DNA of 64,000 nucleotides from Flavobacteriales bacterium (GCA_016704485.1 JADJAA010000001.1:186001-250000), one strand, 5' to 3'. Shown: positions 19,483-28,199, counted from the first letter of the stretch. The notes: a model not told the origin generated them from the sequence alone. A program made the numbers and translations.

Positions 19483-19986
19483 CTACTCGCCTTTTGCCTC
19501 TTCGCCAACTTCTGCTTTTGCTTCGGTTTCCGGCTTTGCTTCGGCTTCTGGTTTCGATGCGGCTTTGGTACGGCGTGTACGACGGGTCTTCTTAGCCGCT
19601 GTACCTGCTTTCTCCTTGGTGTAGGTCGTGTTGAAATCGACCAATTCGATCATGGCCATTTCAGCCGCGTCTCCTAAACGGTTGCCCATTTTGATGATGC
19701 GGGTGTACCCTCCAGGACGATCAGCGATCTTAGGCGCTACATCGCGGAACAATGTGGCTGTTGCCTCTTTGTTCTGAAGGTAGCTGAACACTGTACGACG
19801 GCTGTGCATGGTATCGTCCTTGCTCTTGGTAATCAAAGGCTCTACGAACAAGCGTAGTGCTTTTGCTTTGGCCAAGGTGGTCTCGATGCGCTTATGATCG
19901 ATCAAGCTGATCGCCATATTGCTCAACAGGCTATCGCGGTGGGCTTTCTTACGGCCTAGTGCGTTGTTCTTATTTCCGTGTCTCAT
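19483..19986 (-). CDS. rplQ: 50S ribosomal protein L17
   Basis: Large-subunit protein at the exit side of the tunnel. 167 residues. The first 120 match the L17 core (MRHGNKNNALGRKKAHR, SLIDHKRIETTLAKAKALR, ADRPGGYTRIIKMGNRLGDAA). The last 45 are a low-complexity Ala/Lys/Glu/Thr tail (KKTRRTRRTKAASKPEAEA), an extension beyond the roughly 120-residue bacterial core. The ATG at 19986 starts the conserved sequence; the in-frame start 36 bases upstream is not needed. Last gene of the ribosomal operon. Confidence 0.96.
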   Translation of the reverse strand: MRHGNKNNALGRKKAHRDSLLSNMAISLIDHKRIETTLAKAKALRLFVEPLITKSKDDTMHSRRTVFSYLQNKEATATLFRDVAPKIADRPGGYTRIIKMGNRLGDAAEMAMIELVDFNTTYTKEKAGTAAKKTRRTRRTKAASKPEAEAKPETEAKAEVGEEAKGE

Positions 19987-20012
19987 TGTAGTATCGTGTT
20001 GGGTGTATGTAA

Positions 20013-20030
20013 GGCGACGCATGCGTCGCC
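20013..20030. repeat. Perfect 18-bp palindrome between rpoA and rplQ
   Basis: GGCGACGCATGCGTCGCC reads the same on both strands. In the operon mRNA it forms a seven-pair stem with loop CAUG, midway between the rpoA stop and the rplQ start. There is no T tract after it, so it is not an ordinary terminator. It looks like a mobile REP-type palindrome or an RNA-stability hairpin. Confidence 0.7.
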
Positions 20031-20036
20031 GCTACA

Positions 20037-21041
20037 TTACTCCTTGTCTAACTTGTATTTGGCCACGTTCATTCCGAAGCTCAGGCCTTTGTTCTCTACC
20101 AGATCCTCAAGCTCAGTAAGACTCTTCTTACCGAAGTTGCGGAACTTCAAGAGGTCGTTCTTGTTGAATGAAACGAGATCACCAAGGGTATCGATGTCAG
20201 CTGCTTTCAAGCAATTCAATGCACGTACACTCAGGTCCATGTCGACCAACTTGGTCTTCAATAGTTGACGCATGTGCAAGCTGGTCTCGTCGAACTCTTC
20301 CGCATTGCTGCTGGATGATGGTCGGATCTCCGTATCAAGGGTTATGCGCTCATCGCTAAACAACATGAAGTGGTGGATCAGGATCTTCGCAGCTTCCTGC
20401 AACGCATCCTTTGGAGAGATGCTACCGTCCGTGATCAACTCGATGGTGAGCTTCTCATAGTCGGTCTTCTCTTCAACACGCGTGTTCTCAACGTTGTACT
20501 TAACGTTCTTGATCGGTGTGTAGATCGAGTCGATGTAGATGGTACCGATAGGGGCACCTTCCACTTTGTTCTCATCAGCAGGAACGTAACCACGTCCTTT
20601 TCCGATGGTGACCTCCACTTGCAACTTAACGTTGCTGTCCATATTGCAGATAACGTGCTCAGGGTTCAACACCTGGAAACCAGTGGTGTGCTTTCCGATA
20701 TCGGCACCTGTGAAACCATCCTTACCGCTAACGGTGAAGGATACTTTCTCCGTGCTAACATCGTCCAACTGACGGCGGAAGCGGATCTGCTTAAGGTTCA
20801 GAACGATCTCGGTCATGTCCTCGATCACTCCTTTAATTGTGCTGAACTCGTGGTCCACGCCACCAATGCGTACACTGGTGATCGCATGTCCCTCCAAGCT
20901 GGAGAGAAGAATACGGCGAAGGGCATTACCGATGGTGATCCCGTAGCCCGGCTCTAGAGGACGGAACTCGAAGGATCCGCGCTTATCGTCGGATTCGATC
21001 ATCGTTACCTTGTCTGGCCGCTGGAATTCGAGAATGGGCAT
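20037..21041 (-). CDS. rpoA: RNA polymerase alpha subunit
   Basis: Assembles core RNA polymerase and contacts upstream promoter DNA. 334 residues. The N-terminal dimerisation domain has FRPLEPGYGITIGNALRRIL and SSLEGHAITSVRIGGVDHEF. The C-terminal domain starts near residue 250 (DLSVRALNCLKAADIDTLGD, LKFRNFGKKSLTELEDLV). It lies between rpsD and rplQ as in the usual alpha operon, with 95 bases to rpsD and 50 to rplQ. Confidence 0.98.
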   Translation of the reverse strand: MPILEFQRPDKVTMIESDDKRGSFEFRPLEPGYGITIGNALRRILLSSLEGHAITSVRIGGVDHEFSTIKGVIEDMTEIVLNLKQIRFRRQLDDVSTEKVSFTVSGKDGFTGADIGKHTTGFQVLNPEHVICNMDSNVKLQVEVTIGKGRGYVPADENKVEGAPIGTIYIDSIYTPIKNVKYNVENTRVEEKTDYEKLTIELITDGSISPKDALQEAAKILIHHFMLFSDERITLDTEIRPSSSSNAEEFDETSLHMRQLLKTKLVDMDLSVRALNCLKAADIDTLGDLVSFNKNDLLKFRNFGKKSLTELEDLVENKGLSFGMNVAKYKLDKE

Positions 21042-21136
21042 GTGCTGTTGCGTTGTTTTATGTGTCTGTTGGCAGTCCTTGTCCGTTCACCCGATCACCG
21101 CTCCCCTGCTTACCAGGAACAGTGTAGGTTCATCAA

Positions 21137-21745
21137 TTACTTACTGTACAATTCCACGATCAGTTGCTCACGGATGTTCTCCGGGATCTGTGCGCGCTCA
21201 GGCATGTTGATGAATTTGCCTGTCATGTTGCTCGGGTTCCACTCCAACCAATCGAATTTGTTGTTGCTTACCGAAATGCTATTGGTGATCGCTTCCAACG
21301 CACGACTTTTTTCGCGCACTGCTACGGTCTGTCCAGGGCGCAACGTGTAACTAGGGATATTCACCATGCTACCATCTACCGTAACGTGGCCATGACCGAC
21401 CAATTGACGAGCAGCACGACGTGTTGGTGCAATGCCCAAACGGAATACCGTGTTGTCCAAACGTGATTCGCACAACTGTAGCAATACTTCACCGGTAATA
21501 CCGCGCTTACTGGCAGCGATATAGTACATTTTCTCGAACTGGCGCTCGAGGATGCCGTAGGTGTATTTCGCCTTTTGCTTCGCTTGCAACTGAAGGGAGT
21601 ATTCACTCTCCTTTTTGCGGCGGCGGGCATTGGGGCCATGCTGGCCGGGGCTATGGGGCTTGCGCTCCATCCATTTGTCCGGTCCGAAGATCGCTTCTCC
21701 GAATTTACGGGCGATCCGTGTCTTAGGTCCTGTGTAACGTGCCAT
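21137..21745 (-). CDS. rpsD: 30S ribosomal protein S4
   Basis: Primary 16S rRNA-binding protein that nucleates 30S assembly. 202 residues with MARYTGPKTRIARKFGEAIF, then the S4 RNA-binding domain (SRLDNTVFRLGIAPTRRAAR, QLVGHGHVTVDG). The N-terminal zinc cysteines found in some S4 proteins are missing, so this is the zinc-free form. In many bacteria S4 represses its own operon; no such site was identified here, but the flanking gaps (85 and 95 bases) are among the longest in the cluster. Confidence 0.98.
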   Translation of the reverse strand: MARYTGPKTRIARKFGEAIFGPDKWMERKPHSPGQHGPNARRRKKESEYSLQLQAKQKAKYTYGILERQFEKMYYIAASKRGITGEVLLQLCESRLDNTVFRLGIAPTRRAARQLVGHGHVTVDGSMVNIPSYTLRPGQTVAVREKSRALEAITNSISVSNNKFDWLEWNPSNMTGKFINMPERAQIPENIREQLIVELYSK

Positions 21746-21830
21746 TCTTCTTTGGTTTTTGGGTGTTCCCCTTTTTATGGAACACCAACTACGGAATGGG
21801 AAACAGTCCCACCCCTACGGTTGTTGTTTT

Positions 21831-22232
21831 TTATACGCGGCGCTTCTTTGGTGGTCGGCAGCCGTTGTGTGGCATTGGTGTCTGATCAATGATCTCAGTT
21901 ACCTCCACACCGCTGTTATGCAATGCGCGGATGGCACTTTCACGACCACCTCCTGGTCCCTTAACGAACACTTTCACTTTGCGTAGACCCAGATCATGCG
22001 CTTCGCGAGCAGCCTCTTCGGCGCTCACTTGCCCAGCATATGGGGTGTTCTTCTTGCTTCCGCGGAAGCCTTGCTTACCTGCGGATGACCAGCTGATCAC
22101 CTCACCCTTGTTATTGGTGAGCGAGATGATAAGATTGTTGAACGTAGCACGGATGTGGGCTTGCCCAAAGGCCTCCACTACCACGTTCTTTTTCTTCTTC
22201 TTGCCGCCGGCCTTTTGCTCTTGCTTTGCCAT
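21831..22232 (-). CDS. rpsK: 30S ribosomal protein S11
   Basis: Platform protein of the 30S subunit near the mRNA exit. 133 residues: a short Lys-rich start (KAGGKKKKKNVVVE) and the S11 core (AHIRATFNNLIISLTN, SSAGKQGFRGSKKNTPYAGQ, VKGPGGGRESAIRAL, TPMPHNGCRPPKKRRV). The ATG at 22232 starts the canonical protein. An in-frame extension to 22280 runs into the gap after rpsM and is not needed. Confidence 0.98.
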   Translation of the reverse strand: MAKQEQKAGGKKKKKNVVVEAFGQAHIRATFNNLIISLTNNKGEVISWSSAGKQGFRGSKKNTPYAGQVSAEEAAREAHDLGLRKVKVFVKGPGGGRESAIRALHNSGVEVTEIIDQTPMPHNGCRPPKKRRV

Positions 22233-22312
22233 GTGTTTCTTATTGAGGGAACGGTGTTGTTGAATTCCGCATCGTAACAACGTTAGCTGGCGAACGATCG
22301 TCCGCCACTACG

Positions 22313-22690
22313 TTATTTCGTTGCCTTTTTCTTGTTCGCCACTGTTTTACGTTTGCCTTTACGGGTACGGCTGTTCGTACGTGTACGTTGTCCGCGCACT
22401 GGTAAACCAGCACGATGACGCTGCCCACGGTAACTGCCGATGTCCATCAAGCGCTTAATGCTCAGCTGCACTTCACTCCGAAGCGCACCTTCAACCTTAA
22501 TGCTCTCATTGATGACCGTCCGGATACGGGATTGTTCATCATCGGTCCAGTCGTCAACCTTGGTATCGGGATCCACCTCGGCCTTCTCCAGAATGGAAAG
22601 GGCTTTGCTGCGGCCGATGCCGTAGATGTACGTGAGGCCAATGCAGCCCCTCTTGGTCTTGGGTAGGTCTATACCTGCTATACGTGCCAT
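22313..22690 (-). CDS. rpsM: 30S ribosomal protein S13
   Basis: Head protein of the 30S subunit contacting the P-site tRNA and the L5 bridge. 125 residues with MARIAGIDLPKTKRGCIGLT, YIYGIGRSKALSILEKA, and the basic tail GQRHRAGLPVRGQRTRTNSR ending in Lys-rich sequence. 13 bases downstream of rpmJ. Confidence 0.98.
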   Translation of the reverse strand: MARIAGIDLPKTKRGCIGLTYIYGIGRSKALSILEKAEVDPDTKVDDWTDDEQSRIRTVINESIKVEGALRSEVQLSIKRLMDIGSYRGQRHRAGLPVRGQRTRTNSRTRKGKRKTVANKKKATK

Positions 22691-22703
22691 GTCTATCTAG
22701 TTA

Positions 22704-22820
22704 TCAGCCCTGACGTTGCTTGAACTTCGGGTTCTTCTTGTTGATGATGTACAAACGCCCTTTACGACGGACGATCTTGCAGTCCGCGGAGCGTGGTTTT
22801 AGGGATGCCCTGACCTTCAT
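22704..22820 (-). CDS. rpmJ: 50S ribosomal protein L36
   Basis: Tiny 38-residue large-subunit protein: begins MKVRASLKPRSADCKIVRRK and ends NKKNPKFKQRQG. The zinc-binding form has a CxxC pair plus Cys and His; here only one Cys (residue 14) remains, so this is the zinc-independent type usual in Bacteroidota. It sits between infA and rpsM as in most spc/alpha clusters. Confidence 0.96.
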   Translation of the reverse strand: MKVRASLKPRSADCKIVRRKGRLYIINKKNPKFKQRQG

Positions 22821-22834
22821 GGTTTCCTTGTTCT

Positions 22835-23056
22835 TTAACTCTTGTAACGAAAGGTGATGCGGCCTTTGCTCAGGTCGTACGGACTCATCTCCACTTTTAC
22901 TTTATCACCTGGTAGGATCCGGATGTAGTGCATCCGCATTTTTCCAGAGATGTGGGCGACGATCACGTGACCATTCTCCAGCTCAACACGGAACATAGCA
23001 TTGCTCAGCGCCTCTTTGATGACGCCGTCCTGCTCTATGGTCCCTGTTTTACTCAT
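22835..23056 (-). CDS. infA: Translation initiation factor IF-1
   Basis: S1/OB-fold factor that binds the ribosomal A site during initiation. 73 residues: GTIEQDGVIKEALSNAMFRV, ELENGHVIVAHISGKMRMHY, ILPGDKVKVEMSPYDLSKGR ending ITFRYKS. Normal length. 63 bases after map and 14 before rpmJ. Confidence 0.98.
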   Translation of the reverse strand: MSKTGTIEQDGVIKEALSNAMFRVELENGHVIVAHISGKMRMHYIRILPGDKVKVEMSPYDLSKGRITFRYKS

Positions 23057-23119
23057 TCCTTTCTTGTTCCTTTCTCTCTTGCTGTATTGTCCACCTCTTG
23101 GGCGACGTTACAGTAACGT

Positions 23120-23920
23120 TCAATTCACCAGTGTTCCTTTTGCTTTCAGCACATCTTCGATGAAACTGAATGTTGATAGGACCTCTGCTTTGCCTTGCCT
23201 TACTGCGATGGTGTGTTCGAAATGCGCGCTTGGTTTCCCGTCGCGTGTTACTACGGTCCAACCGTCCGCTAGCTGTTTCACTTCTTTCACTCCCATGTTG
23301 ATCATGGGTTCGATCGCAAGCACCATACCTGCATTCATCTTCACACCGTGCCCACGTCTTCCGTAGTTGGGCACTTCGGGTGGTTCGTGCAATTTGCGGC
23401 CCACACCGTGGCCCACCAACTCACGCACTACACCGTACTTATGCGATTCAGCATGATGCTGGATCGCGTAACCTACATCACCGATGCGGTTGTTCGCGAT
23501 CGCTTCCGCAATTCCACGTTCCAAACACTCTTGGGTAACCCGTAAGAGCGTCAAGGTGTCCGGTGCAACTTCACCTACACAGAATGTATAGGCGCTATCA
23601 CCGTAGAATTCGTTCATCAGCACTCCACAATCCACACTGGCAATATCGCCTTCTTCAAGCGGTGTATCACCAGGTAGACCATGAACAACTTGCTCATTCA
23701 CGCTGGTCAACAACGTGCTTGGGCAGCCGTACAGGCCTTTGAAACCGGGTATCGCTCCGTTGTCACGGATGAACTCTTCCGCCATGCGGTCCAATTCACC
23801 GGTAGTAACACCGGGTGCGATCCTTTTGGCAACTTCCGCCAAGGTCCTTCCAACAAGCAAAGAACTCTCCTTCACCAATGCGATCTCCTCATCACTCAGA
23901 TGGTTCACGGTCTTAGCCAT
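23120..23920 (-). CDS. map: Methionine aminopeptidase, type I
   Basis: Removes the initiator Met from nascent proteins. 266 residues with all five metal ligands visible: Asp in IASVDCGV, Asp in FYGDSAYTF, His in HGVGRKLHEPP, Glu in LAIEPMINMG, Glu in AHFEHTIAV. The start at 23920 (MAKTVNHLSDEEIALVKESS) is preferred to an in-frame ATG at 23956 that would overlap secY. Four bases downstream of secY. Confidence 0.97.
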   Translation of the reverse strand: MAKTVNHLSDEEIALVKESSLLVGRTLAEVAKRIAPGVTTGELDRMAEEFIRDNGAIPGFKGLYGCPSTLLTSVNEQVVHGLPGDTPLEEGDIASVDCGVLMNEFYGDSAYTFCVGEVAPDTLTLLRVTQECLERGIAEAIANNRIGDVGYAIQHHAESHKYGVVRELVGHGVGRKLHEPPEVPNYGRRGHGVKMNAGMVLAIEPMINMGVKEVKQLADGWTVVTRDGKPSAHFEHTIAVRQGKAEVLSTFSFIEDVLKAKGTLVN

Positions 23921-23924
23921 GTTC

Positions 23925-25250
23925 CTATCCGGCCATGCCAAATGCCGCTCCTCCACTTCTTCCTTTGATGCGACCGGACTTCATCAGTCCGTCGTAATGT
24001 CGCATCAACAAATGACTTTCGATCTGTTGCAACGTGTCCAATAACACGCCCACCATGATCAACAATGATGTACCGCCGAAGAACTGCGCAAAACCCTGCT
24101 TGATCCCGAACATTACCGCGAATGCGGGAAGGATCGCAACGAGACCCAGGAATATAGCTCCAGGCAACGTGATGCGTGACAAAAGCTCGTCGATATGACC
24201 AGCGGTCTGCTTTCCGGGCTTAATACCCGGAATGAATCCACCATTACGCTTCATATCATCCGCCAATTGATTCGGGTTAACAGTGATCGCTGTGTAGAAG
24301 TAGGTGAACAATACCACCATCAGGAACAACATGAAGTTGTAGCCCCAACCTTGATTGTTCGCCATACCTACCAACCATGCTGGTGGTTCCTCGAACGCCT
24401 GGGCCACATACATGGGGATCAGCACGATCGCTTGTGCGAAGATGATCGGCATTACACCGGCAGCATTCACTTTCAGTGGGATATAGTTACGCACTCCACC
24501 ATACTGCTTGTTGCCTTGAACACGCTTTGCGAACTGGACAGGTATACGTCGCGTACCCTGCACCAACAGAATACAACCCGCAATGATCAAGACCCAAAGA
24601 ACTACTTCGACCAACAACAATACCAGTCCACCACCGCCAGGACCAACGCGGCCAACTACTTCCTGTGCGAATGATTGTGGCAATTGTGCGATGATACCGA
24701 TCATGATGATCAATGAAATACCATTTCCAAGGCCACGCTCGGTAATACGCTCACCCAACCACATCACGAACAATGTGGATGAACTGAGGATGATGATACT
24801 CGTCATCAACCAGAATTGACCTTCCGGGCGCGCAGCAGCATCGATGGTGGTAAAGATGTAACCAGGAGCTTGGAAAACGCAGATGAGAATGGTGAGGTAA
24901 CGGGTCCACTGATTGATCTGGCGACGACCGCTTTCCTCCTTCTGTTTCTTCTGCACAGCTGGTACGGCAATACCCATCAACTGCATGATAATGGACGCCG
25001 AGATGTACGGCATGATACCCAATGCGAAGATCGATGCACGGGTAAAGGCGCCCCCGGTAAAGATCGCGAGGATCTCGGCGATACCACCTCCACCACTTGT
25101 CGAAGCGGCCATCATCTTGCTGTCCACACCGGGCAACACAATGAAGCTACCGATCCGGTAGATCAACAAGAGCCCTAGCGTAACGAGGATGCGATTGCGC
25201 AGTTCCTCGATCCGCCAGATGTTCTTGAGCGTATCGATCATATTCTTCAT
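23925..25250 (-). CDS. secY: Preprotein translocase subunit SecY
   Basis: Forms the protein-conducting channel of the inner membrane. 441 residues, ten hydrophobic segments, with NIWRIEELRNRILVTLGLLL at the N-terminus, the plug region GGGGIAEILAIFTGGAFTRA and cytoplasmic loops FVMWLGERITERGLGNGISL and IPVQFAKRVQGNKQYGGVRN. The C-terminus LLMRHYDGLMKSGRIKGR is typical of Bacteroidota. The start overlaps the rplO stop by four bases. Confidence 0.98.
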   Translation of the reverse strand: MKNMIDTLKNIWRIEELRNRILVTLGLLLIYRIGSFIVLPGVDSKMMAASTSGGGGIAEILAIFTGGAFTRASIFALGIMPYISASIIMQLMGIAVPAVQKKQKEESGRRQINQWTRYLTILICVFQAPGYIFTTIDAAARPEGQFWLMTSIIILSSSTLFVMWLGERITERGLGNGISLIIMIGIIAQLPQSFAQEVVGRVGPGGGGLVLLLVEVVLWVLIIAGCILLVQGTRRIPVQFAKRVQGNKQYGGVRNYIPLKVNAAGVMPIIFAQAIVLIPMYVAQAFEEPPAWLVGMANNQGWGYNFMLFLMVVLFTYFYTAITVNPNQLADDMKRNGGFIPGIKPGKQTAGHIDELLSRITLPGAIFLGLVAILPAFAVMFGIKQGFAQFFGGTSLLIMVGVLLDTLQQIESHLLMRHYDGLMKSGRIKGRSGGAAFGMAG

Positions 25251-25735
25251 GCCTTCTTCGCTTTCTCGTCGTTCTTTTCAACGATGGTCGTAATGGTCTC
25301 GGCCTTACCACCTTTTGCTTCAATGGCTGCTTTTGCAGTAGCGCTGAATGCATGTGCAGTAATGTTCAATGCGCCGGTAACTTCACCACGTCCTAGGATC
25401 TTAAGCTTGTCCTTCTTCTGGATCAAACCATTCGCATGCAATACGGCCGGATCAATGGCGCTCAATTTCTTTTCGGTGGCCAATGCTTGGATAGCATCCA
25501 AGTTGATCCCCTTGTATTCCACTCGGGTCGGATTGTTGAAACCGAACTTAGGAACACGGCGTGTCAAAGTGGTCTGCCCGCCTTCGAACCCGCGTTTGCC
25601 ACTCCAGCCAGCACGCGCTTTTTGGCCCTTATGACCTTTCGTAGCCGTACCACCACGACCGCTGCCTTGGCCTCGACCGATACGTTTTTCCTTCTTGGTG
25701 GCCCCTTCGGCCGGTTTAAGTTTACTTAGATCCAT
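25247..25735 (-). CDS. rplO: 50S ribosomal protein L15
   Basis: Late-assembly large-subunit protein. 162 residues: MDLSKLKPAEGATKKEKRIG, RGQGSGRGGTATKGHKGQKA, GFEGGQTTLTRRVPKFGF, and a C-terminal domain ending in a Lys/Glu-rich tail. The ATG at 25735 starts the conserved sequence; an in-frame ATG 30 bases upstream is less likely. Confidence 0.97.
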   Translation of the reverse strand: MDLSKLKPAEGATKKEKRIGRGQGSGRGGTATKGHKGQKARAGWSGKRGFEGGQTTLTRRVPKFGFNNPTRVEYKGINLDAIQALATEKKLSAIDPAVLHANGLIQKKDKLKILGRGEVTGALNITAHAFSATAKAAIEAKGGKAETITTIVEKNDEKAKKA

Positions 25736-25786
25736 GTCTTTGCGCCGATGGCCCGGCGTAGGCATAAAGTCGTTCTTTCAATACGA

Positions 25787-25969
25787 TCAAACCGCTTCCT
25801 TAACGGATACCAGATGATGTACTTTCTCCACCATGCCAAGCACCTGAGGAGTTGCCTCCACGATCAAGGACTTGCCGATCCGGCCTAAACCCAATGCTTT
25901 CAAATTGTCTTTCTGACGCTTTGGGCATTTGATCTGACTGCCTGTTTGTGTAATGATGATGGTCTTCAT
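25787..25969 (-). CDS. rpmD: 50S ribosomal protein L30
   Basis: 60-residue ferredoxin-like large-subunit protein: MKTIIITQTGSQIKCPKRQK, NLKALGLGRIGKSLIVE, VLGMVEKVHHLVSVKE. The full length of bacterial L30 is reached from the ATG at 25969; the longer open frame upstream overlaps rpsE and is not coding. 34 bases after rpsE. Confidence 0.96.
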   Translation of the reverse strand: MKTIIITQTGSQIKCPKRQKDNLKALGLGRIGKSLIVEATPQVLGMVEKVHHLVSVKEAV

Positions 25970-26003
25970 TGTTGCTTCCTTTGAGTGTTCTCCATTAAGG
26001 AGA

Positions 26004-26522
26004 TCATCCGTTGAATACTTTATCCAGCTTAATTCCACGCTGACGAGCCACTTGGTTCGCATCGCGCATGTTCGTAAGTGCCTCAATGGTTGCTTTAACC
26101 ACATTGTGCGGGTTACTGCTTCCTTTGCTCTTGGCCAATACGTCGGTTATACCCACGCTCTCCAGAACAGCACGCATCGCACCTCCGGCAATTACACCGG
26201 TACCATGTGCTGCGGGCTTCAGAAAGACCAATGCCCCTGCGTATTTACCCTCTTGTGAATGAGGAATGGTTCCGTGCAATACGGGCACTTGCACCAGGTT
26301 CTTCTTTGCATCGTCAATGCCTTTGGCAATCGCCTCTTGCACTTCCTTCGCTTTTCCAAGACCATGGCCTACCACACCATTCTCGTTGCCCACTACTACA
26401 ATAGCAGCAAAAGTGAATGTGCGACCACCCTTGGTCACTTTGGTCACGCGGTTCAGCGATACGAGCTTATCCTTAAGCTCGAGGTCACTGCTCTTGACCT
26501 TTTTGATGTTACTATCTGACAT
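26004..26522 (-). CDS. rpsE: 30S ribosomal protein S5
   Basis: 30S protein involved in decoding accuracy and helicase activity at the mRNA entry. 172 residues: VSLNRVTKVTKGGRTFTFAA, VVGNENGVVGHGLGKAKEVQ, and the C-terminal domain VIAGGAMRAVLESVGITDVL, SKGSSNPHNVVKATIEAL. The start at 26522 is used; the in-frame upstream extension overlaps rplR. Confidence 0.98.
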   Translation of the reverse strand: MSDSNIKKVKSSDLELKDKLVSLNRVTKVTKGGRTFTFAAIVVVGNENGVVGHGLGKAKEVQEAIAKGIDDAKKNLVQVPVLHGTIPHSQEGKYAGALVFLKPAAHGTGVIAGGAMRAVLESVGITDVLAKSKGSSNPHNVVKATIEALTNMRDANQVARQRGIKLDKVFNG

Positions 26523-26535
26523 GTGTTCTTTGTGA

Positions 26536-26889
26536 TCAGAAATTGAGGCCTGCTTCACGTGCTGCATCGGCCAATGCTTTAACACGGCCGTGGTACAAGT
26601 ATCCGTTACGGTCGAAAACGACCTGATCGATACCAGCGGCTTTTGCTTTTGCGGCAATTGCTTTGCCAACGATCTTGGCTTGTTCAACCTTGGCAATGCC
26701 GTTGGCCTTTTTGTCCTTCAATGAAGAGGCGCTAACCATGGTGTTACCACTCTCGTCGTCGACGATCTGGGCATACATACCCGTGTTGCTGCGGTAGACC
26801 GATAAGCGTGGGCGCTCTGCCGTTCCGTGCACGTTCTTTCGTACCCGTTGCTTTATCGTCTTGCGACGTGCTATCCTATCGAATGCCAT
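26536..26889 (-). CDS. rplR: 50S ribosomal protein L18
   Basis: 5S rRNA-binding protein of the central protuberance. 117 residues: RRKTIKQRVRKNVHGTAERP, RLSVYRSNTGMYAQIVDDES, KAKAAGIDQVVFDRNGYLYH, GRVKALADAAREAGLNF. Complete and of normal length. Confidence 0.98.
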   Translation of the reverse strand: MAFDRIARRKTIKQRVRKNVHGTAERPRLSVYRSNTGMYAQIVDDESGNTMVSASSLKDKKANGIAKVEQAKIVGKAIAAKAKAAGIDQVVFDRNGYLYHGRVKALADAAREAGLNF

Positions 26890-26897
26890 TGTGTTGC

Positions 26898-27452
26898 TTA
26901 TTTACCAGCTGCTTTACCTGCCTTACGACGCACCACTTCACCCACAAAGCGAACACCTTTGCCTTTGTAGGGCTCTGGTTTTCGCAACGCGCGCAATTTG
27001 GCGGCTACTTGGCCGATCAATTGTTTATCTGCCGACTCCATTCGGATGATCGGGTTCTTTCCTTTTTCCTGTGCAGCAGCCACTTTGATCGCCACTGGCA
27101 GATCAATGACAATGCTGTGCGAGAATCCTAAAGAAAGGTTCAGCTGTTGACCCTTGGTAGTAGCGCGGTAACCCACACCTACCAACTCTTGCTCAATAAC
27201 GAACCCTTCGCTTACGCCTTTCACCATGTTGGCGATCAACGCACGATAAAGGCCATGCTTCGCACGATGCGGTTTAGCATCGCTTGGTCGTGATACCAGT
27301 ATCTCCTCACCCTCCTGCTTCAGGGTAATATCCGGATCAACCGCTTGCTCCAACTCACCCTTCGGACCTTTTACAGTGATCAGGTTCTTGTCGCTAATGG
27401 TGATCATTACGCCTTTTGGGACGTTGATCGGGGCTTTTCCTATGCGTGACAT
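26898..27452 (-). CDS. rplF: 50S ribosomal protein L6
   Basis: Large-subunit protein near the factor-binding centre. 184 residues with two L6 repeats and the signature PEPYKGKGVRFVGEVVRRKA. N-terminus MSRIGKAPINVPKGVMITIS. Normal length. Confidence 0.98.
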   Translation of the reverse strand: MSRIGKAPINVPKGVMITISDKNLITVKGPKGELEQAVDPDITLKQEGEEILVSRPSDAKPHRAKHGLYRALIANMVKGVSEGFVIEQELVGVGYRATTKGQQLNLSLGFSHSIVIDLPVAIKVAAAQEKGKNPIIRMESADKQLIGQVAAKLRALRKPEPYKGKGVRFVGEVVRRKAGKAAGK

Positions 27453-27464
27453 GTTCTTATTCTT

Positions 27465-27866
27465 TTAGCTCACGTAACACAATACTTCACCTCCTATGTT
27501 CAAGGTACGGGCTTCCTTATCGGTAACCACACCTTTACTGGTCGAGATGATCGCTACGCCAAGACCGTTCAACACGCGAGGTAGAGCACCTGAGTTCGCA
27601 TACTTGCGCAATCCTGGTGAGCTTACACGCGTCAGTTCCGAAATAGCGGATTGGCGCGTCTGTGCATTGTATTTCAAAGCGATCTTGATGATCCCTTGTT
27701 TACCATCCTCCTCGGTTTTCCAAGAAAGGATATAGCCTTTGTCGTAAAGGATACGTGTGATGTCCCTTTTCAGGTTGCTCGCAGGCACCTCTACTACCTT
27801 CTTGTGCGCCTGAATGGCGTTGCGCAAGCGGGTCAAATAATCGGCGATCGGGTCGGTGGTTGTCAT
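27465..27866 (-). CDS. rpsH: 30S ribosomal protein S8
   Basis: Primary 16S rRNA-binding protein, often the regulator of the spc operon. 133 residues: TDPIADYLTRLRNAIQAHKK, VSSPGLRKYANSGALPRVLN, GLGVAIISTSKGVVTDKEAR, GGEVLCYVS. The ATG at 27866 gives the canonical N-terminus; the in-frame start 45 bases upstream lies in the 51-base gap after rpsN. Confidence 0.98.
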   Translation of the reverse strand: MTTTDPIADYLTRLRNAIQAHKKVVEVPASNLKRDITRILYDKGYILSWKTEEDGKQGIIKIALKYNAQTRQSAISELTRVSSPGLRKYANSGALPRVLNGLGVAIISTSKGVVTDKEARTLNIGGEVLCYVS

Positions 27867-27917
27867 TGTTCTTTTAGTTAGGTCGGACACTTTACAGATG
27901 TCCCATCCCATTTTGTA

Positions 27918-28187
27918 TTACCAGCTACTCTTGGTTACTCCGGGGATCTTACCCTCTAGCGCCATGTCCCGGAACATGTTACGCGAGATCCCGAACAAAC
28001 GCATGTAGCCACGTGGGCGACCGGTAAGTTGGCAACGGTTGTGCTTACGCACATAACTGCTGTTCGCAGGTAGTTTCTGTAATCCTTCCCAATCGCCAGC
28101 TGCTTTCAAGGCAGCACGCTTGGCGGCGAATTTCTCAACCATCTTGGCGCGCTTGCGCTCTCGGGCTTTCATTGATTCTTTGGCCAT
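27918..28187 (-). CDS. rpsN: 30S ribosomal protein S14 (zinc-free, long form)
   Basis: 30S head protein near the A site. 89 residues: MAKESMKARERKRAKMVEKF, RKHNRCQLTGRPRGYMRLFG, ISRNMFRDMALEGKIPGVTK ending SSW. Only one Cys is present in the region that carries CxxC pairs in the short zinc form, so it should fold without metal. Confidence 0.98.
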   Translation of the reverse strand: MAKESMKARERKRAKMVEKFAAKRAALKAAGDWEGLQKLPANSSYVRKHNRCQLTGRPRGYMRLFGISRNMFRDMALEGKIPGVTKSSW

Positions 28188-28199
28188 AGTGCTTGGGTC

